From contig NZ_QEKM01000001.1 of the NCBI RefSeq assembly GCF_003096555.1, forward strand, positions 1,426,001 to 1,490,000: a stretch of DNA of 64,000 nt, read 5' to 3'. Numbering within the stretch: the stretch's first letter is position 1; every line of letters begins with the position of its first letter. The position numbers were made by a program, and so were the translations under genes. This DNA comes from Simplicispira sp. 125 (lineage in GTDB: Bacteria > Pseudomonadota > Gammaproteobacteria > Burkholderiales > Burkholderiaceae_C). Under the pieces are notes generated by a model. That model was given only the letters and a program-made list of their open reading frames with translations, ran no database searches and was not told the DNA's origin. Below are positions 23,846 through 31,885 of this stretch, in pieces.

Positions 23846-24598
23846 TTAAGCGGCAGTTTCTTGCACTTCGACGAATTCGTCGGCACCCTCACCGGCAACA
23901 GCCTTGACCACTTCGGTCACGGCGTTGTTGCGGCCTTCAATGATGGCGTCGGCCATCGCGCGCACATACAGATCCACCGCCTTGGCCGAGTCGTCGTTGC
24001 CAGGGATGATGTAGTCAATACCTTCGGGCGAGTGGTTGGTATCGACCACACCGATCAGCGGAATACCCAGCTTCTTGGCTTCGGCAATGGCGATCTTGTG
24101 GAAGCCCACGTCCACCACAAAAATGGCGTCGGGCAGCGCAGCCATGTCCTGGATGCCGCCGATGTCCTTTTCCAGCTTCTCGATCTCGCGGGTGAACATG
24201 AGCTGTTCTTTCTTGCTGAGCGACTCCAGACCGGCTTCCTGCTGGGCCTTCATGTCCTTGAGGCGCTTGATCGAGGTCTTCACGGTCTTGAAGTTGGTCA
24301 GCATGCCGCCCAGCCAGCGCTGGTTCACGAAGGGCACGCCAGCGCGGGCAGCTTCGGCGGCGACGGTGTCGCGGGCCTGGCGCTTGGTGCCAACAATCAA
24401 AATGGTGCCGCGGTTGGCCGACAGTTGCTGCGCAAACTTGCTGGCCGCCTGGAGCATCGGCAGCGACTTTTCCAGGTTGATGATGTGAATCTTGTTGCGA
24501 TGACCGAAGATGTAGGGGGCCATCTTGGGGTTCCAGAAGCGGGTTTGGTGACCAAAGTGGACACCGGCTTCCAGCATTTCGCGCATGGTGACGGACAT
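23846..24598 (-). CDS. rpsB: 30S ribosomal protein S2
   Basis: Small-subunit protein near the mRNA exit channel. 250 aa from the ATG at 24598 ([26 protein letters not shown]), with GGAG seven bases upstream. It ends with an acidic/hydrophobic tail. It heads the rpsB-tsf-pyrH-frr series and is divergent from an amidase gene, with a 170-bp gap that must hold both promoters; no confident hexamers are evident there. Confidence 0.97.
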   Translation of the reverse strand: MSVTMREMLEAGVHFGHQTRFWNPKMAPYIFGHRNKIHIINLEKSLPMLQAASKFAQQLSANRGTILIVGTKRQARDTVAAEAARAGVPFVNQRWLGGMLTNFKTVKTSIKRLKDMKAQQEAGLESLSKKEQLMFTREIEKLEKDIGGIQDMAALPDAIFVVDVGFHKIAIAEAKKLGIPLIGVVDTNHSPEGIDYIIPGNDDSAKAVDLYVRAMADAIIEGRNNAVTEVVKAVAGEGADEFVEVQETAA

Positions 24599-24768
24599 GA
24601 AAATTCTCCAAAGGTTGAGTCTAAAATCCAGCCCGACCATTGCTGCCCTGCGGGCTGCAACACCTTGTTTGGACTGGTTTGCTATTTACCTTGCCAGCCC
24701 CGTTGCCGCGGCACATAACGCACCAGCGAACCCACTGGTCAGCAAAGCCTAAAGATTTTAGCACACCC

Positions 24769-26139
24769 ATGCTTAACGACCTCGACACCACCCGCCGCCT
24801 GCTGCAAGTCGGCAGCGGCAATGCCCGCGACGCCCTGGAGCACTGCATCACCGCAGCCCAATCGCCTGCGTGCGCGCATGTTTTTTCGCGTCCCATGTTT
24901 GACGAAGCCCGCGCCCACGCCGCGCAGCCGGGCGTTGAGCAGCGCCCTTTGGCGGGCCTGGCCGTATCCGTCAAAGATTTGTTCGACCTGCGCGACCAAC
25001 CCACCCCGGCGGGTTCATTGGTGTTGGCCGACGCTGGCGCCGCTTTGGAAGACTGCCCGGCCGTGGCGCGGCTGCGCGCAGCGGGAGCCTCGATCGTGGG
25101 TCGCACGCACATGGTCGAATTCGCTTTTTCGGGCGTAGGCACCAATCCACACTACGGCACACCCGCCGCCTTTGATGCACGCACCGGCGCCCTGCCCGGC
25201 CCGGCGCGCGTGCCGGGGGGCTCCTCGTCAGGGGCGGCGGTATCGGTGGCCACGGGCGCGGCTTTCATCGGCCTGGGTTCGGACACGGGGGGCTCCATCC
25301 GTATTCCGGCCGCACTCAACGGCATTGTGGGTTTCAAGAATACAGCCCGACTTGTGCCCACCACGGGTGCCGTGCCGCTGTCCACCACGCTCGACACCGC
25401 CTGCGCCCTGACACGCAGCGTGCGCGATGCCATCGTGGCGCACGAAATTCTGGCCGCGCGGCGCGTCACGCGCAGCCCGGCAGCGCTGCCCGCCTGGCGC
25501 CTGGCCGTGCCCACCGACACCTTTCTAGAGGAACTGGACCCCGCTGTGGCCCAGGCCTTTGAGCGCAGCCTGGAAACCTTGCGCCGTGCTGGCGCCCGCA
25601 TCGAACCAGTGGCGCTGCCCGAGGTGGCCGACCTGGCCCACATCCAGGCCACGGGCGGCTTTTCAGCTGCAGAGAGCTACGCCTGGCACCGTCCTCTGCT
25701 GGCGCAACACGCGGCACTCTATGACCCGCGCGTGCGCACCCGCATCGAGCGCGGTAGCAGCATGACAGCGTTTGAGTACATTGATCTGCAGCAGGCGCGA
25801 CGGCGCTGGATTGCCCGCGTGGAGGCCGCCATCGCCGGTTTCGACGCCCTGCTCTCACCCACCGTACCCATCCTCGCACCCACCATCGCCAGCGTGGCCC
25901 CGGCCGATGGCCAGGATGCCGCACAGGACGCGGCCCGCGACGCAGCCTTCTTCCGCGCCAATGGCCTGCTGCTGCGCAACACCAGCATTGTCAACATGCT
26001 CGATGGTTGCGCGCTGTCCTTGCCCTGCCATATGGCAGGGGAACTGCCGGTCGGTCTCATGGTGTGGCATGCTGCACTGCACGATGATGCGGTGCTCAAT
26101 GTGGGTTTACGCATTGAAGAAACGCTACAAAAACAATAG
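24769..26139 (+). CDS. Amidase signature family protein
   Basis: 456-aa amidohydrolase of the amidase-signature family, starting at the ATG at 24769 (MLNDLDTTRRLLQ). An open frame extends upstream to 24640 but runs towards the divergent rpsB promoter. The Ser-cisSer-Lys triad is visible: Lys in LAVSVKDLFDLRD, the first Ser in VPGGSSSGAAVSVATG, and the nucleophile Ser in SDTGGSIRIPA. It is not GatA by context (no gatB or gatC nearby); its substrate is unknown. Its last codons (LQKQ, TAG) lie inside the dispersed repeat at 26124-26178, so the repeat supplies the stop codon. Confidence 0.85.
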   Translation: MLNDLDTTRRLLQVGSGNARDALEHCITAAQSPACAHVFSRPMFDEARAHAAQPGVEQRPLAGLAVSVKDLFDLRDQPTPAGSLVLADAGAALEDCPAVARLRAAGASIVGRTHMVEFAFSGVGTNPHYGTPAAFDARTGALPGPARVPGGSSSGAAVSVATGAAFIGLGSDTGGSIRIPAALNGIVGFKNTARLVPTTGAVPLSTTLDTACALTRSVRDAIVAHEILAARRVTRSPAALPAWRLAVPTDTFLEELDPAVAQAFERSLETLRRAGARIEPVALPEVADLAHIQATGGFSAAESYAWHRPLLAQHAALYDPRVRTRIERGSSMTAFEYIDLQQARRRWIARVEAAIAGFDALLSPTVPILAPTIASVAPADGQDAAQDAARDAAFFRANGLLLRNTSIVNMLDGCALSLPCHMAGELPVGLMVWHAALHDDAVLNVGLRIEETLQKQ

Positions 26140-26178
26140 CTTATAGCGCTTTACTGTATTGCGTTAGAGGCCAAAAAT
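26124..26178 (+). repeat. Dispersed palindromic repeat at the 3' end of the amidase gene
   Basis: AACAATAGCTTATAGCGCTT, then TACTGTATTGCGTTAGAGGCC and AAAAAT. The amidase TAG stop (26137-26139) is part of the AATAGC motif. Confidence 0.75.
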
Positions 26179-26190
26179 AACCTTTATTTC

Positions 26191-27441
26191 ATGAAGATTG
26201 CCATTGTGGGCGCCGGCGTGGTCGGCGTGACCACTGCCTATGAATTGGCGCTGGACGGCCACGCCGTCACCGTGTTCGAACAGCGCAGCGCCACCGCCGA
26301 AGAAGCCAGCTTTGCCACTGGCGGCCTGCTGGCCCCCGGGGTGCTTGATCCGTGGTCGGCCCCAGGCACCGCCTGCCCCCCCGGTGTGCTGGGCCGCCAT
26401 GCGGCGCTGCACCTGGGTCGTTCGATCAGCCTGGCCGAGCTGTCCTGGCTGCGGCGCTGGCGCAGCGCCGCGCGTGCCAGCGCCCGCAGCGGTGCGCCTT
26501 TGCCCCCGTTGGTCGCGCTGGAGAGGCTCGCGCGTTACAGCCGTGCACGGCTGCAACACCTGGTCGAATCGCTCGGCCTGGTGTTTGAAAGCAGCGCAGG
26601 CGCCTTGCTGCTGCTGCGCACGCCACAAGATGCTGAGGGACTGGCTCCCGTGCTGAAAGTGCTGCGCGATACGGGCACGGTCGTCCGCGAACTCGATGCC
26701 GACGCCGCACGCGCCATCGAACCCGGCCTCTCCCCCTCGCTCCCCCTGGCAGGAGCACTGCACCTGCCCGATGGGCTGGCCGGCAACTGCCGTCAGTTTG
26801 CGCTGCTGCTGCGCCAGGCCGCACAACAGCGCGGCGCCCAATTCGAGTTCAACGCCTGCGTGGCACGCCTTTCCAGCGCCCCCGCAGGCGTCCAGCTGGA
26901 GGGCGAATCAGCGCCCCGCCCGTTCGATGCCGTGGTGCTGTGCGCGGGCGCCCAAAGTGCTGCCTTGCTACAACCGCTTGGCCAGCGCCTGCCCCTGGTG
27001 GCGTTGTACGGCAGCTCGGTCAGCGCGCCCCTGCGCGAAGAACTGCATGCACCGCTGGCTGCCGTCGTGGACGTGCAAACCCGAACCACCATGGTTCGCT
27101 TGGGTCAGCGGGTACGGGTCTCGGGTGGCGCCGAGCTGGGCACCAGTACAGCACAAGCCCACCCCCAAACACTGGGTGCGCTGTACCGTGTGCTGGGCGA
27201 GTGCTTCCCCGGTGGCCTCTCGCACTCCAGCGGCTTGCAGGTGTGGCGCGGCGCACGGCCGATGCTGCCCGATGGCCCACCCATGGTGGGCCAGAGCGCC
27301 GTGCCCGGCCTGTGGCTCAACCTGGGCCATGGTGCCAGCGGCTGGGCACTGGCCTGTGGCAGTGCGCGCGCACTGGCAGACCAGATGGCGGGCAAGACAC
27401 CAGACATCGACCTGGAAGGGCTGGGCGCGCAGCGCTTCTGA
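26191..27441 (+). CDS. FAD-dependent oxidoreductase, D-amino-acid dehydrogenase (DadA) type
   Basis: 416-aa flavoprotein of the DAO family. The N-terminal Rossmann motif is VGAGVVGVTTAYELALDGH, followed by the acidic VFEQRS residue that binds the FAD ribose and the ATGGLLAPG segment typical of DadA-like enzymes. The C-terminal LNLGHGASGWALACGSARAL flavin motif is present. It probably oxidises D-amino acids or similar amines, passing electrons to the respiratory chain, but the substrate is not determined. It lies 51 bp after the amidase; the only thing between them is the repeat. Confidence 0.82.
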   Translation: MKIAIVGAGVVGVTTAYELALDGHAVTVFEQRSATAEEASFATGGLLAPGVLDPWSAPGTACPPGVLGRHAALHLGRSISLAELSWLRRWRSAARASARSGAPLPPLVALERLARYSRARLQHLVESLGLVFESSAGALLLLRTPQDAEGLAPVLKVLRDTGTVVRELDADAARAIEPGLSPSLPLAGALHLPDGLAGNCRQFALLLRQAAQQRGAQFEFNACVARLSSAPAGVQLEGESAPRPFDAVVLCAGAQSAALLQPLGQRLPLVALYGSSVSAPLREELHAPLAAVVDVQTRTTMVRLGQRVRVSGGAELGTSTAQAHPQTLGALYRVLGECFPGGLSHSSGLQVWRGARPMLPDGPPMVGQSAVPGLWLNLGHGASGWALACGSARALADQMAGKTPDIDLEGLGAQRF

Positions 27442-27489
27442 CGCACAATGCAGCACCGCCCCCCACAGGGGCCACTGCCGTCCGTCGCC

Positions 27490-29013
27490 ATGCACCGCAT
27501 CTGCCCCGACCAGCCCCACCCGCTGCACGACACCGCTGCCACGCGCCGCTTGGAGCATGCGGCGGCAGCCCTGCTGCCCCCGCACACGCTGATGCAGCGC
27601 GCCGGCTTGCGCGTGGCACAGCTGGCGCGCGCCCTGGCGCCCCACGCCCGCACCATCTGGATCGCCTGCGGCCCCGGCAACAACGGCGGCGACGGGCTGG
27701 AAGCGGCCATGCACCTGCGCCAGCAGGATCTGCCCGTGGTGGCAACCTGGCTGGGCGCCCCCGAAAGCGCCCCAACCGACGCCCTGCGTTCCTGGCAGCG
27801 CGCCCGGGACGCCGGCGTGCAGTTCATCCACGATGCTCCCCGGCTGGGCACGCAGGATCTTTGCATCGACGCCCTGCTGGGCATCGGCCTCGCCCCAGGC
27901 GACACCCGCCCAGGCCCGCAAGGCCCTCTCCTGGCTTTGCTGGAGCAACTGCGCAATAGCCCCGCCCCGCTGCTGTCCATCGACCTGCCTACCGGCCTGC
28001 AGAGCGACACGGGCCAGTACGCTGCCGGATTTGCTCCGGTGGCGTCCCCCCGGCCCAGCGCAGCACAGCCCGCCCATCGGCACACCCTGAGCCTGCTCAC
28101 CCTCAAACCCGGCCTTTTTACCGGTAGCGGGCGCGACGCCGCTGGCACGGTATGGCTCGACACCCTGGGCTGCAACCCCACCAACGAGCCGCCCAGCGCC
28201 TGGCTGGCGGGCGCGCCCTTGCAAACACAGCGCCTGCATGCCAGCCACAAAGGCAGTTATGGCGATGTCGCCGTGGTGGGCGGCGAAGGACTGCAAGCGC
28301 GCGGCATGGGCATGACAGGCGCGGCCCTGCTCGCCGCCAGCGCAGCGCTGCATGGCGGTGCGGGCCGTGTGCTGGTGGCTCTGCTGGGAGCTGAGGCACT
28401 GGAACTCGATGAGCAACAACCCGAACTGATGTTCCGCCGATTCGATGCGCTGCATCTGCCGCAACTCACCGTGGTCTGCGGCTGCGGAGGTGGTGAGGCT
28501 GTGCGCGCCGTCTTACCACCTGTGCTGGCACAGGCACCCCGTCTGGTGCTCGATGCCGATGCCCTCAACACCATTGCCGCAGAGCCTGATCTCCAGACGG
28601 CGCTCGCAGCCCGTGCAAACCAGGGCTGGGTCACCGTACTGACCCCGCACCCGCTGGAAGCCGCGCGCCTGCTGACAACCACCACCAGTGCAGTGCAGGC
28701 GCACCGCTTGTCGGCAGCCCAATCAGTGGCAGAACGATTCCAGTGCGTGGTAGTGCTCAAAGGATCGGGCAGCGTCATCGCAGCCCCTGGCCAGACCCCG
28801 GTCATCAACCCCACCGGCAATGCACGCCTGGCGTGTGCAGGCACGGGTGATGTGCTCGCCGGCCTGATCGGCGCGCGCCTGGCAACGGGCGCCGATGCAA
28901 TGCGCGCTGCCACCGAAGCGGTATTCCTCCACGGCCAGGCGGCAGATCATTGGCTACCACAGCAGCCCTTGGTGGCCAGCGCACTGGCCCGCACACACTT
29001 TATATTTGATTAA
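27490..29013 (+). CDS. nnr: Bifunctional NAD(P)H-hydrate epimerase / ADP-dependent NAD(P)H-hydrate dehydratase
   Basis: Repairs hydrated NAD(P)H. The N-terminal YjeF epimerase domain (about residues 1-215) has GPGNNGGDGLEAAMHL. The C-terminal YjeF/carbohydrate-kinase-like dehydratase domain (about 240-507) has the catalytic ARLACAGTGDVLAGLIGARL motif. The chosen ATG at 27490 (MHRICPDQPHPLH) gives 507 aa; an ATG at 27448, 6 bp after the previous gene, is also in frame. The TAA stop abuts a reversed repeat copy. Confidence 0.92.
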   Translation: MHRICPDQPHPLHDTAATRRLEHAAAALLPPHTLMQRAGLRVAQLARALAPHARTIWIACGPGNNGGDGLEAAMHLRQQDLPVVATWLGAPESAPTDALRSWQRARDAGVQFIHDAPRLGTQDLCIDALLGIGLAPGDTRPGPQGPLLALLEQLRNSPAPLLSIDLPTGLQSDTGQYAAGFAPVASPRPSAAQPAHRHTLSLLTLKPGLFTGSGRDAAGTVWLDTLGCNPTNEPPSAWLAGAPLQTQRLHASHKGSYGDVAVVGGEGLQARGMGMTGAALLAASAALHGGAGRVLVALLGAEALELDEQQPELMFRRFDALHLPQLTVVCGCGGGEAVRAVLPPVLAQAPRLVLDADALNTIAAEPDLQTALAARANQGWVTVLTPHPLEAARLLTTTTSAVQAHRLSAAQSVAERFQCVVVLKGSGSVIAAPGQTPVINPTGNARLACAGTGDVLAGLIGARLATGADAMRAATEAVFLHGQAADHWLPQQPLVASALARTHFIFD

Positions 29014-29067
29014 AAACAGCTCAAACGCTTACTAATAAAGCGCTGAAAGCTATAATTTTTATAGCAA
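29009..29067 (-). repeat. Dispersed palindromic repeat downstream of nnr (reverse orientation)
   Basis: Read on the minus strand: GCTATAAAAATTATAGC, then CAGCGCTTTATTAGTAAGCG and TTTGAGC. It spans the nnr stop codon and ends about 57 bp from the convergent rnr stop. Confidence 0.75.
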
Positions 29068-29124
29068 CCTAAGAAGGAAGGTCGGTGGTAAAAACAACCA
29101 CCCACCTCCCGTTCCGGCGAAAGC

Positions 29125-31446
29125 TCAGGACCGCTTGGACGACGAACGCTCTTGTCCCTTGCCCGGCTTGCCTGCGGCCTTGCTGGGTGCATCTGTTCGG
29201 GCCTTGCTCAGCAAGGCCGCCTTCTGCACCGATTTACCCGATCGCCTGGGTTCGCTGTTGGCTTCCCGCGAGGTCGCTTCAGGTTCTGGCGGGGCGCGCC
29301 GCTTGTCTGAAGCTGCAGGCAACTCTGACGCTGCCGGGCGAGCGCCGCCCTTGGCACGGGAAGACCGGGCAGCCGAGGGCTCACCTTCATTGACCAGGAG
29401 AAAATCAATACGCCGCCCGTCCAGGTCCACCCGGCTGACCTGCACGCGCACCCGCGTGCCGATGGCGTAACGCAGGCCGCTGCGCTCGCCGCGCAGTTCC
29501 TGGCGGGCTTCGTCGAACTTGAAGTATTCGCCGCCCAGTTCGGTGATGTGCACCAGTCCTTCGACATACATGGCGTCCAGCGTGACGAAGATGCCAAAGC
29601 TGGTGGCCGAAGACACCACACCGCCATATTCCTCGCCCAGGTGCTCGCGCATGTACTTGCATTTGAGCCAAGCTTCGACGTCACGGCTGGCCTCGTCGGC
29701 ACGGCGCTCATTCGCACTGCAATGCAGGCCCGCCGCCTCCCAGGACTGCGTCTCGGCCAGCGCTGCCCCGGTTTCCTTCTTGCGCGGGGCTGTGCCTGGC
29801 GGGGCGACGCGATTCGCAAGCCGCTTGCTTAGTTTTTCATGTGCTTCGCCCGGTGTGGGCAACATGGGCAGCCGGTACTTGGTGTTGCCCAGAATGGCCT
29901 TGATGACGCGGTGCACCAGCAGGTCAGGGTAGCGCCGGATGGGGCTGGTGAAGTGCGTGTAGGCGTCAAACGCCAGACCAAAGTGGCCGTTATTGATGGG
30001 CGTGTAGATCGCCTGCTGCATGGAGCGCAACAGCATGGTATGGATCTGCTGCGCATCGGGCCGGTCTTTGGTGGCCTCGGCGATGGCCTGAAACTCGGAC
30101 GGCTTCGGGTTGTCGCTGATCGTCATGCCCACGGCCATGGCCTTGAGGTAGTTGCGCAGAATGTCCTGCTTCTCGGGCGTAGGGCCTTCGTGCACGCGGT
30201 ACAGGCCATGTTGCTTGCCCTGCGCGATGAAGTCGGCGCTGCAGACATTGGCCGCCAGCATGGCTTCCTCGATCAGCTTGTGCGCGTCATTGCGCGTGCG
30301 CGGTACGATTTTTTCAATACGGCCATTCTCGTCACAGACGATCTGCGTCTCGGTGGTCTCGAAATCGACCGCACCGCGCTCGCGCCGCGCCAGCAAGAGT
30401 CCGCGGTAGGCGTCGTGCAGGTTGAGCAGGTCGCCCACGCGCTCCTGGCGTTTGGCAGCCTCGGGGCCGCGCGTGTTGGCCAGAATCGCCGCCACCTCGG
30501 TGTAGGTGAAGCGGGCGTGGCTGAACATCACCGCCGGATAGAACTGGTAGGCATGCACCTCGCCCTTGGCGTTGATGAGCATATCGCAGACCATGCACAG
30601 GCGCTCCACATCGGGGTTGAGCGAACACAGGCCGTTGCTGAGCTTCTCAGGCAGCATGGGGATCACGCGGCGCGGAAAATACACGCTGGTGGCGCGATCG
30701 TAGGCGTCCACATCAATAGCGCTGCCGGTCTGCACGTAGTGGCTCACGTCCGCAATGGCCACCAGCAGGCGCCAGCCTTTGCCGCGACCCACCTTGGCTG
30801 GTTCGCAGTACACAGCATCATCAAAATCGCGCGCATCCTCGCCGTCGATGGTGACGAGTGGCACATCGGTCAGATCGATGCGCTGCCTCTTGTCCTGCGC
30901 ACGGACATGGTCCGGCAGCGCCCCCGCCTCGGCCAGGCAATCTTCAGAAAACTCATGGGGAACGCCGTACTTGCGCACAGCGATCTCGATCTCCATGCCC
31001 GGGTCATCCACCTCGCCCAGCACCTCGGTAATGCGGCCCACGGGCTGGCCAAACAGCGCAGGCGGCTCGGTCAGCTCGACCACCACGACCTGGCCCGGCT
31101 TGGCCGATCCTAGGGCGTCACCCGGGATCAGGATGTCCTGCCCATAGCGCTTGTCCTCGGGTGCGACGATCCAGACGCCACTCTCCTGCAAAAGGCGGCC
31201 AATGATGGGTTGTGCCGGTCGCTCGAGGATTTCAACCACGCGCCCCTCGGGCCGTCCCCGACGGTCCTGGCGCACGATGCGCGCCCGAACCCGATCCTTG
31301 TGCAGCACAGCACGCATCTCGTTGGGTGGCAAGAAGATGTCGGGCTGGCCATCGTCGCGCAGGACGTACCCATGCCCATCGCGGTGCCCTTGAACACTGC
31401 CTTCGATTTCATCTGCAGATGGGGAAAGCGGGGCTCGAGGGTTCAT
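29125..31446 (-). CDS. rnr: Ribonuclease R
   Basis: 3'-to-5' exoribonuclease able to degrade structured RNA. 773 aa from the ATG at 31446 (MNPRAPLSPSADEIEG). The open frame runs on upstream, but only across the antisense strand of the tRNA-Leu gene. Cold-shock domains lie at about 70-210. The RNB catalytic domain has TIDGEDARDFDDAVYCE and FPRRVIPMLPEKLSNGLCSL. An S1 domain (about 620-705) and a basic Ser/Lys/Arg-rich tail follow. Only 34 bp separate this start from the divergent tRNA gene. Confidence 0.95.
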   Translation of the reverse strand: MNPRAPLSPSADEIEGSVQGHRDGHGYVLRDDGQPDIFLPPNEMRAVLHKDRVRARIVRQDRRGRPEGRVVEILERPAQPIIGRLLQESGVWIVAPEDKRYGQDILIPGDALGSAKPGQVVVVELTEPPALFGQPVGRITEVLGEVDDPGMEIEIAVRKYGVPHEFSEDCLAEAGALPDHVRAQDKRQRIDLTDVPLVTIDGEDARDFDDAVYCEPAKVGRGKGWRLLVAIADVSHYVQTGSAIDVDAYDRATSVYFPRRVIPMLPEKLSNGLCSLNPDVERLCMVCDMLINAKGEVHAYQFYPAVMFSHARFTYTEVAAILANTRGPEAAKRQERVGDLLNLHDAYRGLLLARRERGAVDFETTETQIVCDENGRIEKIVPRTRNDAHKLIEEAMLAANVCSADFIAQGKQHGLYRVHEGPTPEKQDILRNYLKAMAVGMTISDNPKPSEFQAIAEATKDRPDAQQIHTMLLRSMQQAIYTPINNGHFGLAFDAYTHFTSPIRRYPDLLVHRVIKAILGNTKYRLPMLPTPGEAHEKLSKRLANRVAPPGTAPRKKETGAALAETQSWEAAGLHCSANERRADEASRDVEAWLKCKYMREHLGEEYGGVVSSATSFGIFVTLDAMYVEGLVHITELGGEYFKFDEARQELRGERSGLRYAIGTRVRVQVSRVDLDGRRIDFLLVNEGEPSAARSSRAKGGARPAASELPAASDKRRAPPEPEATSREANSEPRRSGKSVQKAALLSKARTDAPSKAAGKPGKGQERSSSKRS

Positions 31447-31454
31447 TTTTTTGT

Positions 31455-31460
31455 TATACA
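31455..31460 (+). promoter_or_regulatory. -10 element of first tRNA-Leu gene
   Basis: TATACA (in TTATACAAT), 20 bp before the tRNA 5' end. The same TATACAAT is found at the same position before the second tRNA copy, and both share TTTCCTGAAA just before the mature 5' end. The -35 is weak. Confidence 0.5.
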
Positions 31461-31480
31461 ATCGTAGACTTTCCTGAAAT

Positions 31481-31565
<85 letters not shown>

Positions 31566-31581
31566 AGTTTAACTTAACGAA

Positions 31582-31608
31582 AAGCCGCTGTACCCAGCGG
31601 CTTTTTTG
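31582..31608 (+). terminator. Terminator of tRNA-Leu copy 1
   Basis: AAGCCGCTG (31582-31590), loop TACC, CAGCGGCTT (31595-31603), followed by a U-run to 31607. It separates the two tRNA copies into independent units. Confidence 0.9.
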
Positions 31609-31651
31609 TTGGCAAAAGTATCTTAACCGCCCATCAGGTGGGATTTCTTGC

Positions 31652-31657
31652 TATACA
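31652..31657 (+). promoter_or_regulatory. -10 element of second tRNA-Leu gene
   Basis: TATACA in CTATACAATT, 19 bp before the second tRNA; the matching hexamer before copy 1 supports it. Confidence 0.5.
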
Positions 31658-31676
31658 ATTCAAATCTTTCCTGAAA

Positions 31677-31761
<85 letters not shown>

Positions 31762-31771
31762 AAACAAAAAA

Positions 31772-31799
31772 AAGCCGTTGCAAACGCAACGGCTTTTTT
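31772..31799 (+). terminator. Terminator of tRNA-Leu copy 2
   Basis: GCCGTTGC (31774-31781), loop AAAC, GCAACGGC (31786-31793), then six U residues. The preceding A-run also makes it usable on the other strand. Confidence 0.9.
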
Positions 31800-31885
31800 C
31801 ATGGTCAGTCCAATGACTGTGCTACTTCGCCAGCTCCGTGGCAGCCAATCCCGGCGCACTCGCGCGCGCCAGGATCGCCTTCTCA

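Noticed and set aside
24599..24768. A possible ribosomal-protein leader (autoregulatory RNA) before rpsB
   Set aside because: No conserved rpsB leader motif could be recognised by eye.
26968..28464. A 498-aa minus-strand open frame opposite the DadA-like and nnr genes
   Set aside because: Antisense shadow: the plus-strand genes carry intact catalytic motifs and the antisense frame has no recognisable domain.
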